Origin: Cryptomeria japonica
Taxonomy: Eukaryota; Streptophyta; Pinopsida; Cupressales; Cupressaceae
Direction: 5' to 3'
Length of the DNA: 64,000 nucleotides
Assembly: GCF_030272615.1 (NCBI RefSeq)
Contig: NC_081410.1
Span: forward strand, 571,899,241 to 571,963,240
Under the pieces are notes generated by a model. The model searched no databases and was not told the DNA's origin. It saw only the letters and a list, made by a program, of their open reading frames with translations. This document shows, in pieces, positions 33,112 to 43,735 of this stretch. Numbering within the stretch: the stretch's first letter is position 1; each line of letters starts with the position of its first letter. The position numbers and the translations under genes are program-made.

Positions 33112-34317
33112 CTATGGCATTTTTGGTTGTTGTTGCAGAGCATGAGGAACCATTGGAACATCACTATCTGGAATATCATCTAGCACAACAAAATCCTTTT
33201 CTTTCTTCTCATGTTGCTGCAAGTGATCTTTATACAACACCTTCTCATTGAATGCAACATCCCTACTTCTCACAATTTTCAGATTTTTAACATCCCAATG
33301 CCTATAACCGAATTCATCAATGCCAGATCCAACGAAAATATTTTTTTTTGATTTTGCATCCAGCTTGGTTCTATTTTTAGAATCTACATGTGCAAATGCT
33401 TCACATCCAAAGGTTTTGAGAAAAGAATAACTCACCTTCTTACCTATCCATGCTTCCTCTAGAATATCACAACCCAAAGGAACTGAGGGACCTCTATTAA
33501 TTAAATATATAGAAGTATTGATAGTCTCTTCCCACATGTTTATAGGCAGCCCAACATGCAATCTCATGCTCCTTGCATGCTCCATTATTGTCCTATTCAT
33601 GCGCTCAACCATTCCATTTTCTTGTGGAGTCCCTGAAACCATTTTTTTCCTATGAATTCCATTAAAGGAACAATAATCCTCAAATTATTTTCTACAATAC
33701 TCACCACCGTTATTAGATTTGAGACATTTTAGTCTTTTACCCATCTCATTCTTAACCAAGCTTCTCCATTTCTTAAATGTTTCAAATACATCAGATTTCT
33801 GTTTAAGGAAATAAATCCAAACCTTCCTAGTTGCATCATTTATGTCTATAACATAATATCGAGAGCCATCGAGAGAAGATACCTAAGTCAGTCCCCATAC
33901 ATCTGTATGCACAATCTCCAACTTTTCATCTTTCTTTTGCTTCCCATCCTTGAGAAAATGAGCTCTCTTTTGTTTACCATACGCACAACTTTCACAGAAA
34001 TCCATATTAATGCATTTCATACCTGGTAAAAGCCTTTTAGAATGAAGTACCTTCATACCTTTTTCACTCATATGCCCAATTCTATTGTGCCACAGTGTTG
34101 TCTCGGAACCTAGAGCAACTGTTTTAGTCTCTTCATGCGAATCTGCAACAATTGTTCTTGAAACTATTTGGGTTTTCTTTGCAACAACTAAAGTAGGAGG
34201 AACAATATGACTTATACAAAGATATAAGGTGCCTACTTTCACAACTTTTTCTACTATCAAGGAACCTTTTGAAACCTTCCAATTTATCATTAAAAGTAAC
34301 TGTGCAACCTTCATCAC
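33112..34317 (-). pseudogene. Element D copia integrase
   Basis: Read on the minus strand it opens with the pre-integrase zinc region LWHNRIGHMSEKGMKVL and CESCAYGKQKRAHF. The core has VHTDVWGL (first Asp), then TAG at 33883, then LKSNNGGEYC, where the second catalytic Asp is Asn, and GTPQENGMVERMNRT with the Glu. A further stop lies near 33690. The tail YSFLKTFGCEAFAHVD and KKNIFVGSGIDEFGYR is typical copia. It would insert cDNA; the Asp to Asn change and stops make it inactive. Integrase and RT share one frame. Confidence 0.88.
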
Positions 34318-34732
34318 CTAGCTGCCCCACTGAAATTAAATTCCTACTCAGCCTTGGAACATGCCTTACCTCTTGTAGTAGCCAATGATTCCCATTCTGC
34401 AACTTAATATTAATTCTTCCCTTTCCAATAATTTGATAGGGTTCATTATCTCCCAAATAAACTAGCCCAAAATCCCCTTGGACATAATCAAGAAAATAAC
34501 TTATATGGGGCGTAGCATGAAATGAGGACCCTGAATCTAAAACCCATGAATTATCAACATTATCTATGGAAAGAATCAAAGCATCTTCTTCAGATTTATT
34601 ACTTACCACATTTGCCTCCTTATTACCCTCTTTTTTGTCCCCTTCTTTATTCTTCCGAGACTAGCAATCTTTCTTTAGATGACCTGGTTTCCTATAATAC
34701 CAGCAGCCTTTTGGTCCTTTGGATTGGGACCT
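34133..34732 (-). pseudogene. Element D zinc knuckle and aspartic protease
   Basis: The zinc knuckle reads CWYYRKPGHLKKDC, with Tyr where the second Cys of CCHC belongs, flanked by two stops. The protease begins with SWVLDSGSSFHATPHISYF, bearing the DSGSS active site, and continues QIIGKGRINIKLQNG and VRHVPRLSRNLISVGQL. After about residue 110 the frame shifts (overlap with 34317) into the pre-integrase part. It would process the copia polyprotein. Confidence 0.85.
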
Positions 34733-35430
34733 CTAATCCTTTGATTTTTCTTGTGACTTTCCATGACCTCCAGAACCTTTTCCTCTCTCCTTTGATTTGC
34801 CCTTGCTTTCTACATTCAAAACACTACCTGATGTGGATCCACCTGAGCTTTTCCTACAAATTTCCTCACTCAGAATAACACCAACAACATCATCAAATTT
34901 TAGGCTATTTGAACCAAAAATATTATTACTAACCACCATTACCAAACTATTCCAACTTTAATTTCAGGCAAAGAACATAATAACATGAGAGCTCTAACTT
35001 CATCAAAATTTACCTTTATAGAAGTCAATTGACTAGTAATCATATTAAACTCATTTAAATGATCTGTCAGAGATCCACTTTCAATAATTTTCAGATTAAA
35101 CAAATGCTTCATGAGAAATACCTTATTTGAGGCTGAGGTTTTTTCATACAATTTGGCCAAAGCTTTCATCAGATTTTGTGTTGTCTTTGCTTCTATTATA
35201 TTGAATGCAAAAAATGGTGCTAGGCACAACCAAATGGTTCCCAGTGCCTTTCTATCCAGAATATTCCAATCCTCATCACTTATTGTTGACAGTTTCTTAT
35301 ATTTTCCTTCCAACGACCTCCATAAATCCTTCTGATAAAGATAATCCTCCATCTGCATCTTCCATAACTGATAGTTCTGCCCATTGAATTTATCTACCTT
35401 CAATTTACCCTCATCCACCATTCCTCCCAC
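34733..35430 (-). pseudogene. gag: Element D gag
   Basis: Starts MGGMVDEGKLKVDKFNGQNY and holds the UBN2-type gag domain: LWKMQMEDYLYQKDLWRSL, AKTTQNLMKALAKLYEKTSA and LKIIESGSLTDHLNEFN. Stop at 34939 follows a frameshift; the rest reads in another frame (SNNIFGSNSLKFDDVVGVIL) and ends in Ser/Gly/Lys-rich sequence before the zinc knuckle. This is the usual copia capsid protein. Confidence 0.85.
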
Positions 35431-35493
35431 TTAACTATGAGACTCCCACTCAATCGTGAGACCTTCCTGCAGAATATAATCAAACACAACTTT

Positions 35494-35504
35494 CTCTAAT
35501 ACCA
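35494..35504 (-). other. Primer binding site of element D
   Basis: TGGTATTAGAG on the minus strand is close to TGGTATCAGAG, the site complementary to initiator Met-tRNA used by most plant copia elements. It starts two bases after the LTR end. Confidence 0.85.
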
Positions 35505-35506
35505 CT

Positions 35507-36019
35507 TGTTAGGAATTGCATGCAAAAATTATCAATCATATGCAAATAATGATTAAAAACAGAGGAATGAAAAAATCAGAAATAATAACAGAGAGGAGAT
35601 AATGTTAACGTGGTTCACCCAAACTTGGGCTACGTCCACCAAACAGAGAGTCCAATATTATTATCTAGTAAATTGAACTGATTATAACCAACAATCCCTT
35701 GCAACTCAATACCACTACAAAATTCTAGAGAAATTCTCTCTACAGAAAACCCTAACCCTTAGACATTTTAACAAGACTTATGTCGGTTACAAAAATAGGG
35801 TTATAATATGTCAAGCAATAGAAAAAACAACTCCCGACGCCTTTATAAAATAATAATAAGTCATTTGAGCTCTGCGTTACCCCTCGACCCTGCTTTGTAC
35901 CACGACAGGGAGCGCGCCAAGGGCGTTGCCCCTGAACCCCGTTGAATAATTTGGAAGAAACTGCGCCGACAAAAGTGAGGAAAATATAACCTCCGTTTCT
36001 GATTAGGCTCTATATAACA
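35507..36019 (-). repeat. 5' LTR of element D
   Basis: Bounded by TGTTA at 35507 and TAACA at 36019 on the plus strand, giving short inverted ends and a 513-base length. The inner edge abuts the primer binding site; the outer edge is where PPR coding resumes. Without a second LTR the outer edge is an estimate. Confidence 0.6.
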
Positions 36020-37090
36020 ACATCGTGAGAACATATCTCGTGAGGCATTTTGTCAAACAAGCTGTGTGCCATCTCTATGCTCCCAAACTTCACATACATG
36101 TCTATCAAGGCAGTCACAACTAAGATACGTGATGAAAATTTACATTCGATTATTTTCTGATGGATTTCCATACCCTGTTCCAAAGTCCCCATTTTGGCAC
36201 ACACAGGGAGCATCCTGCCAAAGGTTGGTGAATTAGGCTTTACACCTACTAACTTCATTTTCTTAAGAATCTCCAGTGCATTTCCAATAAGTCCACTTTG
36301 CGCATGTCCAACGATGATTGCATTCCATGACAAATTGAAGTCTATGAAACCACATCTCGTCGAGACATTTCCTTAAAAAGTCTCAAAGCCTCATCAAGAA
36401 CGCCATTTTGTGCATATCGAGCAATCATCGCATTCCATGAGACCGCACTTCGTTGAGGTATTCTATCAAACAGTTCACGCGCCTTCTGTCTGCTTCCACA
36501 TTTCGCATACACGTCCATCAAAGCATTTGCAACCACTACATCCCGTAAAATCCCCTCTCGCCTATTTCTGATGGATCGCCATACCTTGTTCCAAATCTCC
36601 AATTTTCGCACACGCTGGTCAATGCTGGCAAAGGTAAACCAATCAGGTTAGACACCTGTTGGTTGCATTTTGCAAAACACAGTCAATGCCGCTCGAGGAA
36701 ACCCATGTTTTGGGTGAGCTGCAATTATCATATTCCACGAGAAGATGTCTCGTTCTATCATTTCCTCAAAAAATTGGTGAGCATCTCTCAAACTTCCATA
36801 CTTGTCATACATGCTGATAAGTTTGTTCTGTAAAATTGTGTGTGCAGCCAATGCATGTCCCCTATTAGCGTTGTAAGAGTGGATTAGCTTACCAGCCGAA
36901 AGTGAAATCTTGGCAATGCAGGTCTGCAATAGTTAGTATCCTCCTTCAATTGACCATCTGTACAGAGTGCTCCGAGGTCGGTAAAGCATGAAATCGTATG
37001 ATTGTAGCATGGAGAATGGGCACTCTTATTTATTCTGTAATAGGAAAATGCCATTATCGATTTGTTCCTCAAGCATTGTATAACGATCAT
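36020..37090 (-). pseudogene. PPR (pentatricopeptide repeat) gene fragment
   Basis: Minus-strand remains of a PLS-type PPR protein. Repeats are recognisable as LISMYDKYGSLRDAHQFFEE, IFSWNMIIAAHPKHGFPRAA, ALMDVYAKCGSRQKARELFD, VSWNAMIARYAQNGVLDEAL and ALIDMYVKFGSIEMAHSLFD. The N-terminus lies near 37000 (LGALCTDGQLKE). At least three frameshifts and stops (near 36342, 36648, 36890) break it, and copia element D cuts it after HDVV at about 36020; the remaining repeats are not seen in the window. PPR proteins bind organelle RNA for editing or processing. This copy is dead. Confidence 0.85.
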
Positions 37091-37333
37091 TTATTTGTTT
37101 CGGTTATATCCCGAACCTTGGGCAAGGATTTCAGTTTGCAATGGTGAATTTCTAACTGCTCTGCAATTTCCATCTTCAATACTGATTATAGGCATCTAAG
37201 TTACATTTTCTTTGATAAAAAGTAGAAGATACCTCCATTACAACAAAATGCATCAGTAGAATATACCTCTATTGCAACAGAACACATTAGTACTAGCTTC
37301 ATTCAGGAATGGTAACTAATGGCTATTATTAAA

Positions 37334-37650
37334 GGCACTGGCTATCCTAGTGGCAGATCACCCCCTACATAACCTCTTCTAGGTATCTATCATTTGGCAT
37401 CTCTCGTAGTACGTATACGAATGAGCACCTCGGGAAACGATGTTTTCTCCCGCCGTGCCCTGTCGTGTTTTAGCTGCCTCCGCGTTGTGCTTTCTCCCCG
37501 TCGCTGCCGTGTGGGATCTGCTGTTGAGAAAGGAGGATGGGCCCCCGTAGCCCCGTGGGCTTGACCCCGCTCCCCAAATTTCCCCAGGGCTCACGGGGTC
37601 CACGGAGCAGTGGGGTATCCCGCTTTCTTTTTTTTTTTTAATAAATTTAC
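37334..37650 (+). repeat. Left terminal inverted repeat
   Basis: Starts GGCACTGGCTATCC. It has a conserved block CCCCCTACATAACCTCTTC and a GC-rich inner part (AGGATGGGCCCC, CCCCGTGGGC) matching the right arm in reverse. Confidence 0.8.
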
Positions 37651-37884
37651 TAGCAATTGTACTTTGGTGTGCGATAGGTACATCTTTTAGGTGTGGAAGT
37701 GGAAAGGAAGTAAGGAAAGAAATTGATCTATTTTTCAAATATATTTGTGTATCACATGAGGTCAATTGATAGGATATTTAGTGAATGACGTTATTTATGC
37801 AACAAGAGTCTCAATGGAAGAGTGATAGCTTCAAATCAATTATGCTTTCAACTACAAGGATTTAAACGACACGAGTGATAGAGA

Positions 37885-38110
37885 TATGGAGAGGGAAAAG
37901 TTGAAGATGAAAAGAGGAAGAGATAGAGGAGGGAAGAGTGTGTGAGAGAGAGAGAGAGAGAGGAGAAAGTTGAAGATGAAAAGAGGAAGAGATAGAGGAG
38001 GGAAGAGAGTGTGTGTGAGAGAGGGGTAAAGGCATAGAGATAGAGAGAAAGATAGAGAATGGGATGGAAATGGCGATGAGAGAGAGAGAGGATTTGGGTA
38101 TAGATAGAGA
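37885..38110. repeat. GA-rich tandem duplication
   Basis: A segment of about 74 bases with AGTTGAAGATGAAAAGAGG and GATAGAGGAGGGAAGAG occurs twice in tandem (from about 37896 and 37969), with a short GA microsatellite at the end of the first unit. More GA-rich text follows. Peptides read from it are repeat shadows. Confidence 0.8.
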
Positions 38111-38684
38111 TGGAAGAGATACATAGATAGAGAGGGAGAAATAAGGAGTGATATATAATTTTATAATATAAATTAATTATATGAAAATATATATTATTAT
38201 CTGTATTTAATAATATATAATATATACAAATAAATATATTATCAATGCAATTTAATAACATAATTAAAGATTAAGCATATATTGTAATAAAATATATTAT
38301 ATATAGAAAAATGGACTTGTGGGGAATGTTAAATGCAATTCTGTATGACTATCCTTCTGCTAGACATAATCAAATTCAATATAATATTATTATTTTATAT
38401 GAAAGAGAGTGCAAAAATAGCCAATATAATTGTGAAAACAAAGTTAGGCCAAGGACCAACTAATACCAACTACATATGTTACAATTATAATAGAGTATTA
38501 TATATAAAATAAAATAGAAAATATATTTAAATGTATAAATTTATTATCTTATATTATAAATGTATTTAGTATTTACATAATTTAAAAATATAATATAGTT
38601 TAATATATTAAAAATCATTAACATATAATATCATTAAAATTTCCATATATATAAATTATTTTTATTATATATTGTAATATAATT

Positions 38685-38685
<1 letters not shown>

Positions 38686-38738
<53 letters not shown>
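38686..38738. repeat. AT microsatellite
   Basis: About 26 uninterrupted AT units within strongly AT-rich DNA of the Mutator-like element. The surrounding 38150-38980 shows no gene. Confidence 0.95.
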
Positions 38739-38743
<5 letters not shown>

Positions 38744-38991
38744 TTGAAAATTTTAAAATAAAAAATAATATTTAAATTTTTTAAATATATAATTAATTAT
38801 TTATATATTAAATTTATTATTTAAATGTATAAATTTAAATATAATAATAAGTATAAATATAATATAAATTTAATATAAATTGAATATATGCAAATTATAT
38901 TTTACAATTTATAATCCATAAAATATATAATAAATATAATTTTAATATAACATTATATAAAAGCCCATCTAACATTTTCAGAAACCGACAG

Positions 38992-39105
38992 TATTTTTTT
39001 AGCCTTTCCCTAGAGCTAAGAACCAGTTGAGTAGACTCAAACCCAAGACCTCTCATGTAGGAGGCTCACAACTAACCACTGCATTGTGGGGTCATCCCCA
39101 ACATA
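38992..39105 (-). mobile_element. tRNA-derived SINE-like remnant
   Basis: On the minus strand a box-A-like CAGTGGTTAGTTGTGAG is followed about 35 bases later by GGGTTTGAGTCTACT, one base from a B-box consensus, and the piece ends near CTAAAAAAATA. This is the layout of a plant SINE with internal pol III promoter. Flanking duplications are not clear. A decayed tRNA-like sequence is the alternative. Confidence 0.5.
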
Positions 39106-39509
39106 ATTATTTACTTTTAAAACATTTTAATATTTATAAAATATTAATAAAATTAATAATAAAATAATATCCCAATAATTATAATATTTTAATTTTTTTT
39201 ATATTATAAATTTACTTTACATTTAATTATTATAATTTATTAATATTATATTAATTTTGTGAATATTTTATTTTCTATTATTATTCATTTTAATTAACTA
39301 TAATATTATTTATGTTAATTCACTATATTATTTCTTTTATATTTATTATTTATTTTATATTATTAATATTTTAATTTTATTAATTTACTTTAAATTTCAT
39401 TTATACATTTATTTTTATTTTGTGAATATTTTATTTTATATCATTATTTTAGTTTTATTATTTATTTTATATTATTAATATTTTAATTTTATTAATTTAT
39501 TTAAATTTC
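39106..39509. other. AT-rich interior of the Mutator-like element
   Basis: Runs of TTTTATTATT and AATATTTTA types, with the phrase TTATTTTATATTATTAATATT occurring twice in near-identical form. No gene or signal is seen. Confidence 0.5.
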
Positions 39510-39952
39510 ATTTGTAAATTTATTAGAAAAGAAAGGGGGATACCCTTGCAGCCCCGTGGGCCTTGGCCCTCCTCCCCAAATCCCCTACGGGGGTGCGTCA
39601 CCCCCTAAGGAATTTGGGGATGGGGGCCCCGCCCACGGGACTATAGGGGCCCATCCTCCTTTCCCAATAGCAGATCCCACACGACAGTGGTGGGGAGAAA
39701 ACACGACATGACAAACAACCAAAACATGATAGGAGAAAACATGACAGGGCACAACAGTTGAAAATATCATTTCCTGAGGTGCTCATTTGTATTCGTAGTG
39801 CTAGGAATGCCAGATGATAGATACCTAGAAGAGGTTATGTAGGGGGTGATATGCTGCCAGGATAGCCAATGCCATAGTGCTAGGGATGCCAGATGATAGA
39901 TACCTAGAAGAGGTTATGTAGGGGGCGATATGTTGCCAAGATAGCCAATGCC
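39510..39952 (-). repeat. Right terminal inverted repeat with 79-bp tandem duplication
   Basis: Inverted match to 37334-37650. Its outermost 79 bases are doubled: 39797-39875 and 39876-39954 differ at only a few positions, so the outer end is present twice. Confidence 0.85.
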
Positions 39953-39961
39953 ATTCTTAAA

Positions 39962-40335
39962 AATCACACATATTGCAATGGTCAAAATTAACACTAATTG
40001 GATACTTACGTATTTTTTTATATGGATGAATTGTAAATTTATTATTTACTATAGAAATCTATAATGTTTAAGTAGAGTTTAGTTCTTGTATATAAATGTT
40101 TGATTTATCTTGGTGATTACAATTCGAAAGCTTTTCCCAAAATTATTTATAATCTTGTTTGTTGAACACTAAATATTTATATTTTTAAAAATTACTTTAT
40201 ATTTTGTGAGGACTTTTTGATAGCATCTTTATATACTATTTTAGTAGTTTTTAAAAAAATTCAAGGGTGTAATAATTTACAAAAAAAAATTGGTGTTTTT
40301 ATTAAAAAGAAGTAATTTGAAAAAAAATTTAATTG
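39962..40335. other. Intergenic AT-rich sequence
   Basis: I see no gene, repeat or signal here. Confidence 0.5.
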
Positions 40336-40542
40336 TGTTGAGAGGCATTCTTACAACCATAACATGTCTATGTCAATAAAAAATATGTATGGTTTAAATT
40401 GATGTTCGTTTGATCTTCGCAAACATTTAAAATATGAAATGTAAAGTTATGCATTTAGTAGACATTTCATCGTTGCTTTGAAAGAAATAAATTCCATCAC
40501 AATTCTCCTTTCTAGTCACACAAGTATAGACATATCACGTTT

Positions 40543-40760
40543 ATGATTTGTAGAGACTCTAGATTACCCGAGGGAAGAAAATATTCCAATTTGTACAATC
40601 AAGATAGGAGAAATAGCATGGACAAAAATTTCGATGACAACCCATGGGAAGAAGAGACAAAGGAGTGTATGGACAATCTACTCCACTCCCCTCCTCACTC
40701 TGTTGTCTACATTTCCTTTGGAGGGGGCATTTATGTCTCACTATGAGTGGAATTTGACAT
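40543..40760 (+). pseudogene. UDP-glycosyltransferase fragment, copy 1
   Basis: Translation gives NPWEEETKECMDNLLHSPPH followed by SVVYISFGGGIYVSL. This matches the block of plant family-1 glycosyltransferases just ahead of the sugar-nucleotide domain (WEEDxxC.xWLdsqP..SVvYvSFGS). A TAG follows at 40744, then VEFD. The donor-binding PSPG box and the N-terminal half are absent. Intact relatives transfer sugars from UDP-sugar to small metabolites. The call rests on about 40 residues. Confidence 0.65.
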
Positions 40761-41029
40761 TGATAGTGGTGAGTGCTATGTTATGTTGAGAATTATTCCT
40801 ATAGTTGTAACATGTCCGTGTCAATAAAAACTATGTATGGTTTAAATTGATGTTCATTTAGTCTTCTCAAGCAATTACAATGTGAAATATAAGGTCGTGC
40901 ATTTAGTCAAGTGTTTCATCTATGTTGTAGCTCTCCACTCACTGTTACTTTAAAAGAAAGGAATCCCATCACATTTCTCCATTCATAGCCGCGCAAGAAT
41001 AGTTGGATTACCTTAGTGACTTTAAGAGA

Positions 41030-41255
41030 CTCTAGATTATTCAAGGGAATAAAATATTCTAGTCTATACAATCTAGATAGAAGAAATAGCATGGACAGAT
41101 TTCAATGGCAGCCTACAGGAAGAAGAGATAAAGGGGTGTATGGACAATCTACTCCACTCTAAACATCCTCACTTTGTTTTCTACATTTCCTTTAGAGGGT
41201 GCATTTTTGTCTCATTGTGGGTTGAATTTGATGTTGGAAGTGGTAAATGCGATGC
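41030..41255 (+). pseudogene. UDP-glycosyltransferase fragment, copy 2
   Basis: The second unit of the tandem pair, more decayed. It reads EEEIKGCMDNLLHSKHPHF and VFYISFRGCIFVSL, the same block as copy 1 with changes at conserved Gly and Ser positions. It cannot encode an enzyme. Confidence 0.6.
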
Positions 41256-41479
41256 AAGAAAATGAATATAATTAATTGTTTTGCATATGTTCCAATGGAT
41301 ATATTTTCTATTGTAAGAATATCCAAAAGTCCATACAAGTTTAACAATCAGAATTAGATAAAGATTGCACAGTTAATGGATACAAAATTTTGTGTTATGT
41401 CATTTACTATGTTGTTCACATAATAGGTATTATCTCTGTTGATATTCTCCAAAAACATTATTTATCCCTTTCTAAAATT

Positions 41480-41785
41480 CTAAGATGTGGTCGTACGTTT
41501 TGAGAACTTTCTTGGCCATGGCAGGAGAAGACACCACCACTGTTGTTTTCATGCCCACATGGAGAGACATGAGTGGGCCGTATTGCAAAGAGAGGGCATA
41601 GAGAGATTCATGAGGTAATGCAGAGAAAGGGCATATAGAGACTCGTGCGGCCTTTTTCTGAGTTGAAAGAGGTTTCCCACAATAGGCCTTGTCCTACTCC
41701 TCTTCCTTCTCCATAGAAAACAGAATAATATGAGTGAAGCAGCAGAAAGGAGCAGAGAGGACAAAGAAAGCGCTGGAATATCCAT
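41480..41785 (-). pseudogene. Cytochrome P450 N-terminal fragment
   Basis: Minus strand, ATG at 41785. A hydrophobic membrane anchor (LSSLLLSAASLILFCFLW) is followed by basic RRKRSR and PIVGNLFQLRKRPHESLYAL, the start of a plant microsomal P450. A 35-base tandem duplication then repeats the PHESLYALSL coding piece and shifts the frame; in the shifted frame QYGPLMSLHVGMKTTVVVSS and PAMAKKVLKTYDHIL continue the family text to about 41485. The rest, including the heme Cys region, is missing. The style resembles conifer P450s of the CYP75/CYP750 kind, but I cannot assign a family. Confidence 0.82.
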
Positions 41786-41800
41786 GTAAATTGGAACAAG

Positions 41801-42710
41801 GAGATCCTTATTTCGTTTGGTTTTCCTGGATACACTATTTTATAGCCAGGATCCCGTCAGTGGATGGCTACACGTTATTTTTTCGTCAACCATGTTAAGC
41901 GTGAAATACTACGACCAAACGTTTAATTCAATTCCATGCACGTGATTCGATGATCGACATATACTTTAGAATATTAATATTTAAAGGTGGGACATTCATC
42001 TTATTAGTTCCTTTTGCAGGATATTAATGCATTCATTCAAATTTTTTAAATGTCAAAACATCAATCAATCAAAATTAATAATTAAAATAGCTTAATCAAT
42101 TTTTTTAATGTTTGTATTGTTTTCCAAATTTATTATAAAACATATAAATTGATTTATCTATTATTCTAATAGATAATAGTACTATACATGATGTCAACAT
42201 TTTAAATGTCAAAGCATGAACTAATGAGAAGTAAGAATTAAAACTGGTTGACCAAATTTTCTAATGTTTCTATTTTTGTCTTCATTTTCATTAATAATAT
42301 TCTACAATCATTTCACTATTATATAATAGTAACTAGTTTTGTCCTATTTGTTTTGATAATGAAATGGGTGATAAAACCACTTGATTTTTTATTATAATAA
42401 TTTAAAAAAAACATAGAATTATAAATATCAAACATATAAAAAGACTAAGATTTAATTGACTCATTTATATAATGATAATATAATAATTTTTTATATAATT
42501 ATTAGATATAATAGCTAATTAATAATAATGTAATATAATTTATATATATTTATGAAATAATTATAATACATTAATTATATATAGATTAAATATAATCAAA
42601 TAATTAAAACTTATTACATAGTCATCAATAGTAGATAATAGAATAATTAATGTTACATCAGCTGGTTTTTACAGTCATTTGATCTCGAGAAGATTTTAGG
42701 ATGGGACTAA
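41801..42710. other. Intergenic AT-rich sequence
   Basis: No gene or clear repeat. Two loosely similar phrases around TGTCAAAACATCAATCAATCA (42052) and TGTCAAAGCATGAACTAATGA (42207) hint at an old duplication. Confidence 0.45.
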
Positions 42711-42719
42711 AGTGGTTTA

Positions 42720-43735
42720 TCTACTGACACGATGGATTGAGGGGACAGATTTGAACAGGTCATAGAAAATTTAGTAATTTCTAGGAAACTTCTAGTAGAA
42801 AGGAGGCTATTTTAGGCAAGAGGGCAGTAAGTTTTTAGGCAGAAGAGTTGAACAAAGAAGTTCCACATTATGGGTCATTATTTTGGTTTGAGCTGCATGT
42901 GCAGAGTGGAATCACTGGAGGAACAATGTGAGAGACTATTTGATATTGATGTGGAGGGACAAGTGACGATAAGGGGGCTTGTGGAGGAGGTGCTAAATAG
43001 AGACAGACATTGGTGTGATGGTTATTTTCATATGAAGGAGTACTAACGATTCTGGTTGATTTTCTTGCCTCTAAGAAAAAATGTGTTGAGCGACTTGTTG
43101 GATTTGTCAGGGATGTCGATGTAGATGTCGTTGGAAGCACGGTGACGAAATTGGAGGAGGAATGGGCTAGTATTCTGAGGGTTTTCTTTAATCCAACAAT
43201 TATTTTTTCAGATTTTGAAGAAGAGGTTGATATTGATGAAGAGGAGATTGAAAGGTAGAAAGTGGAGAGAAAGAGGAAGGAAAAATTTCTGGATGAATCC
43301 TAGGAGGTCTTTCAGATTGGGGTTATTAATAATGATTTGGATCCTTTTCTGAGGATGATGAATGCTGAAGAGAACTGGTTGTCTGATGAAAGAACAAATA
43401 GATTGGTATCAATGGGAAACTGAGCAACCACCATTTTGCAACTTATGTAATCAGAATATGGTTGATAGTGGTATGCATTTGTGTTTGGCTCAGGTGGTAG
43501 TTTTATAGTAAGTAGTATTGCTTAGTGAGGTGGGTAATAGAATATAGCATGGATCTGAGTCCATGGAGCTTCTTTTATTTTCTTCTTTGAATGTAGATGG
43601 TTAGTATCTTGTGTTGGGCAATTTTGCCAGATTGGTTTGCCCAGATTTGGTAGACTTTGATGTAATTGTTTTATTTTATTAATATAGGGAGATATCCCCA
43701 TAAAGATAGTACTTACCTTAAAAAAAAAGATAATA
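42720..43735 (+). other. Dispersed retroposon-like relic 1
   Basis: Broken coding text such as TILVDFLASKKKCVERLVGF and FEEEVDIDEEEIER with stops, ending in AATATAGGGAGATATCCCC and a short A-run at 43720-43730. The A-tail suggests a non-LTR retroposon. It may belong with the relics at 45766, 49640 and 52860, but the match is weaker than among those. Confidence 0.4.

Larger units (their letters stand above)
32605..36019 (-). mobile_element. Element D: 3'-truncated Ty1/copia retrotransposon
   Basis: On the minus strand the order is LTR, primer binding site, gag, zinc knuckle, protease, integrase, RT, the copia order with integrase before RT. It is cut within the N-terminal third of RT at about 32640. 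It lies in a PPR gene, whose reading frame stops at the LTR edge near 36020. No 3' LTR matching 35507-36019 is seen. Confidence 0.85.
37334..39952. mobile_element. Mutator-like element with long GC-rich inverted repeats, non-coding
   Basis: About 310 bases at the left end (37334-37650) recur in inverted orientation at the right end (39510-39952). Both ends begin GGCAYTGGCTATC. The flanks ATTATTAAA (37325-37333) and ATTCTTAAA (39953-39961) match at 8 of 9, as expected for the 9-bp target duplication of Mutator elements. The inside is AT-rich with no transposase, so it is non-autonomous. Confidence 0.75.
40336..41270 (+). repeat. Tandem duplication carrying a glycosyltransferase fragment
   Basis: Two diverged units of about 450-480 bases follow one another, starting near 40336 and 40786. 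Shared landmarks are AACATGTCYRTGTCAATAAA, TATGGTTTAAATTGATGTTC and the coding piece with GGACAATCTACTCCACTC. Confidence 0.8.

Noticed and set aside
37379-37765. 128-codon minus-strand frame over the left Mutator arm
   Set aside because: It spans a terminal inverted repeat, which is non-coding DNA of GC-rich composition; the mirror arm encodes a different peptide.
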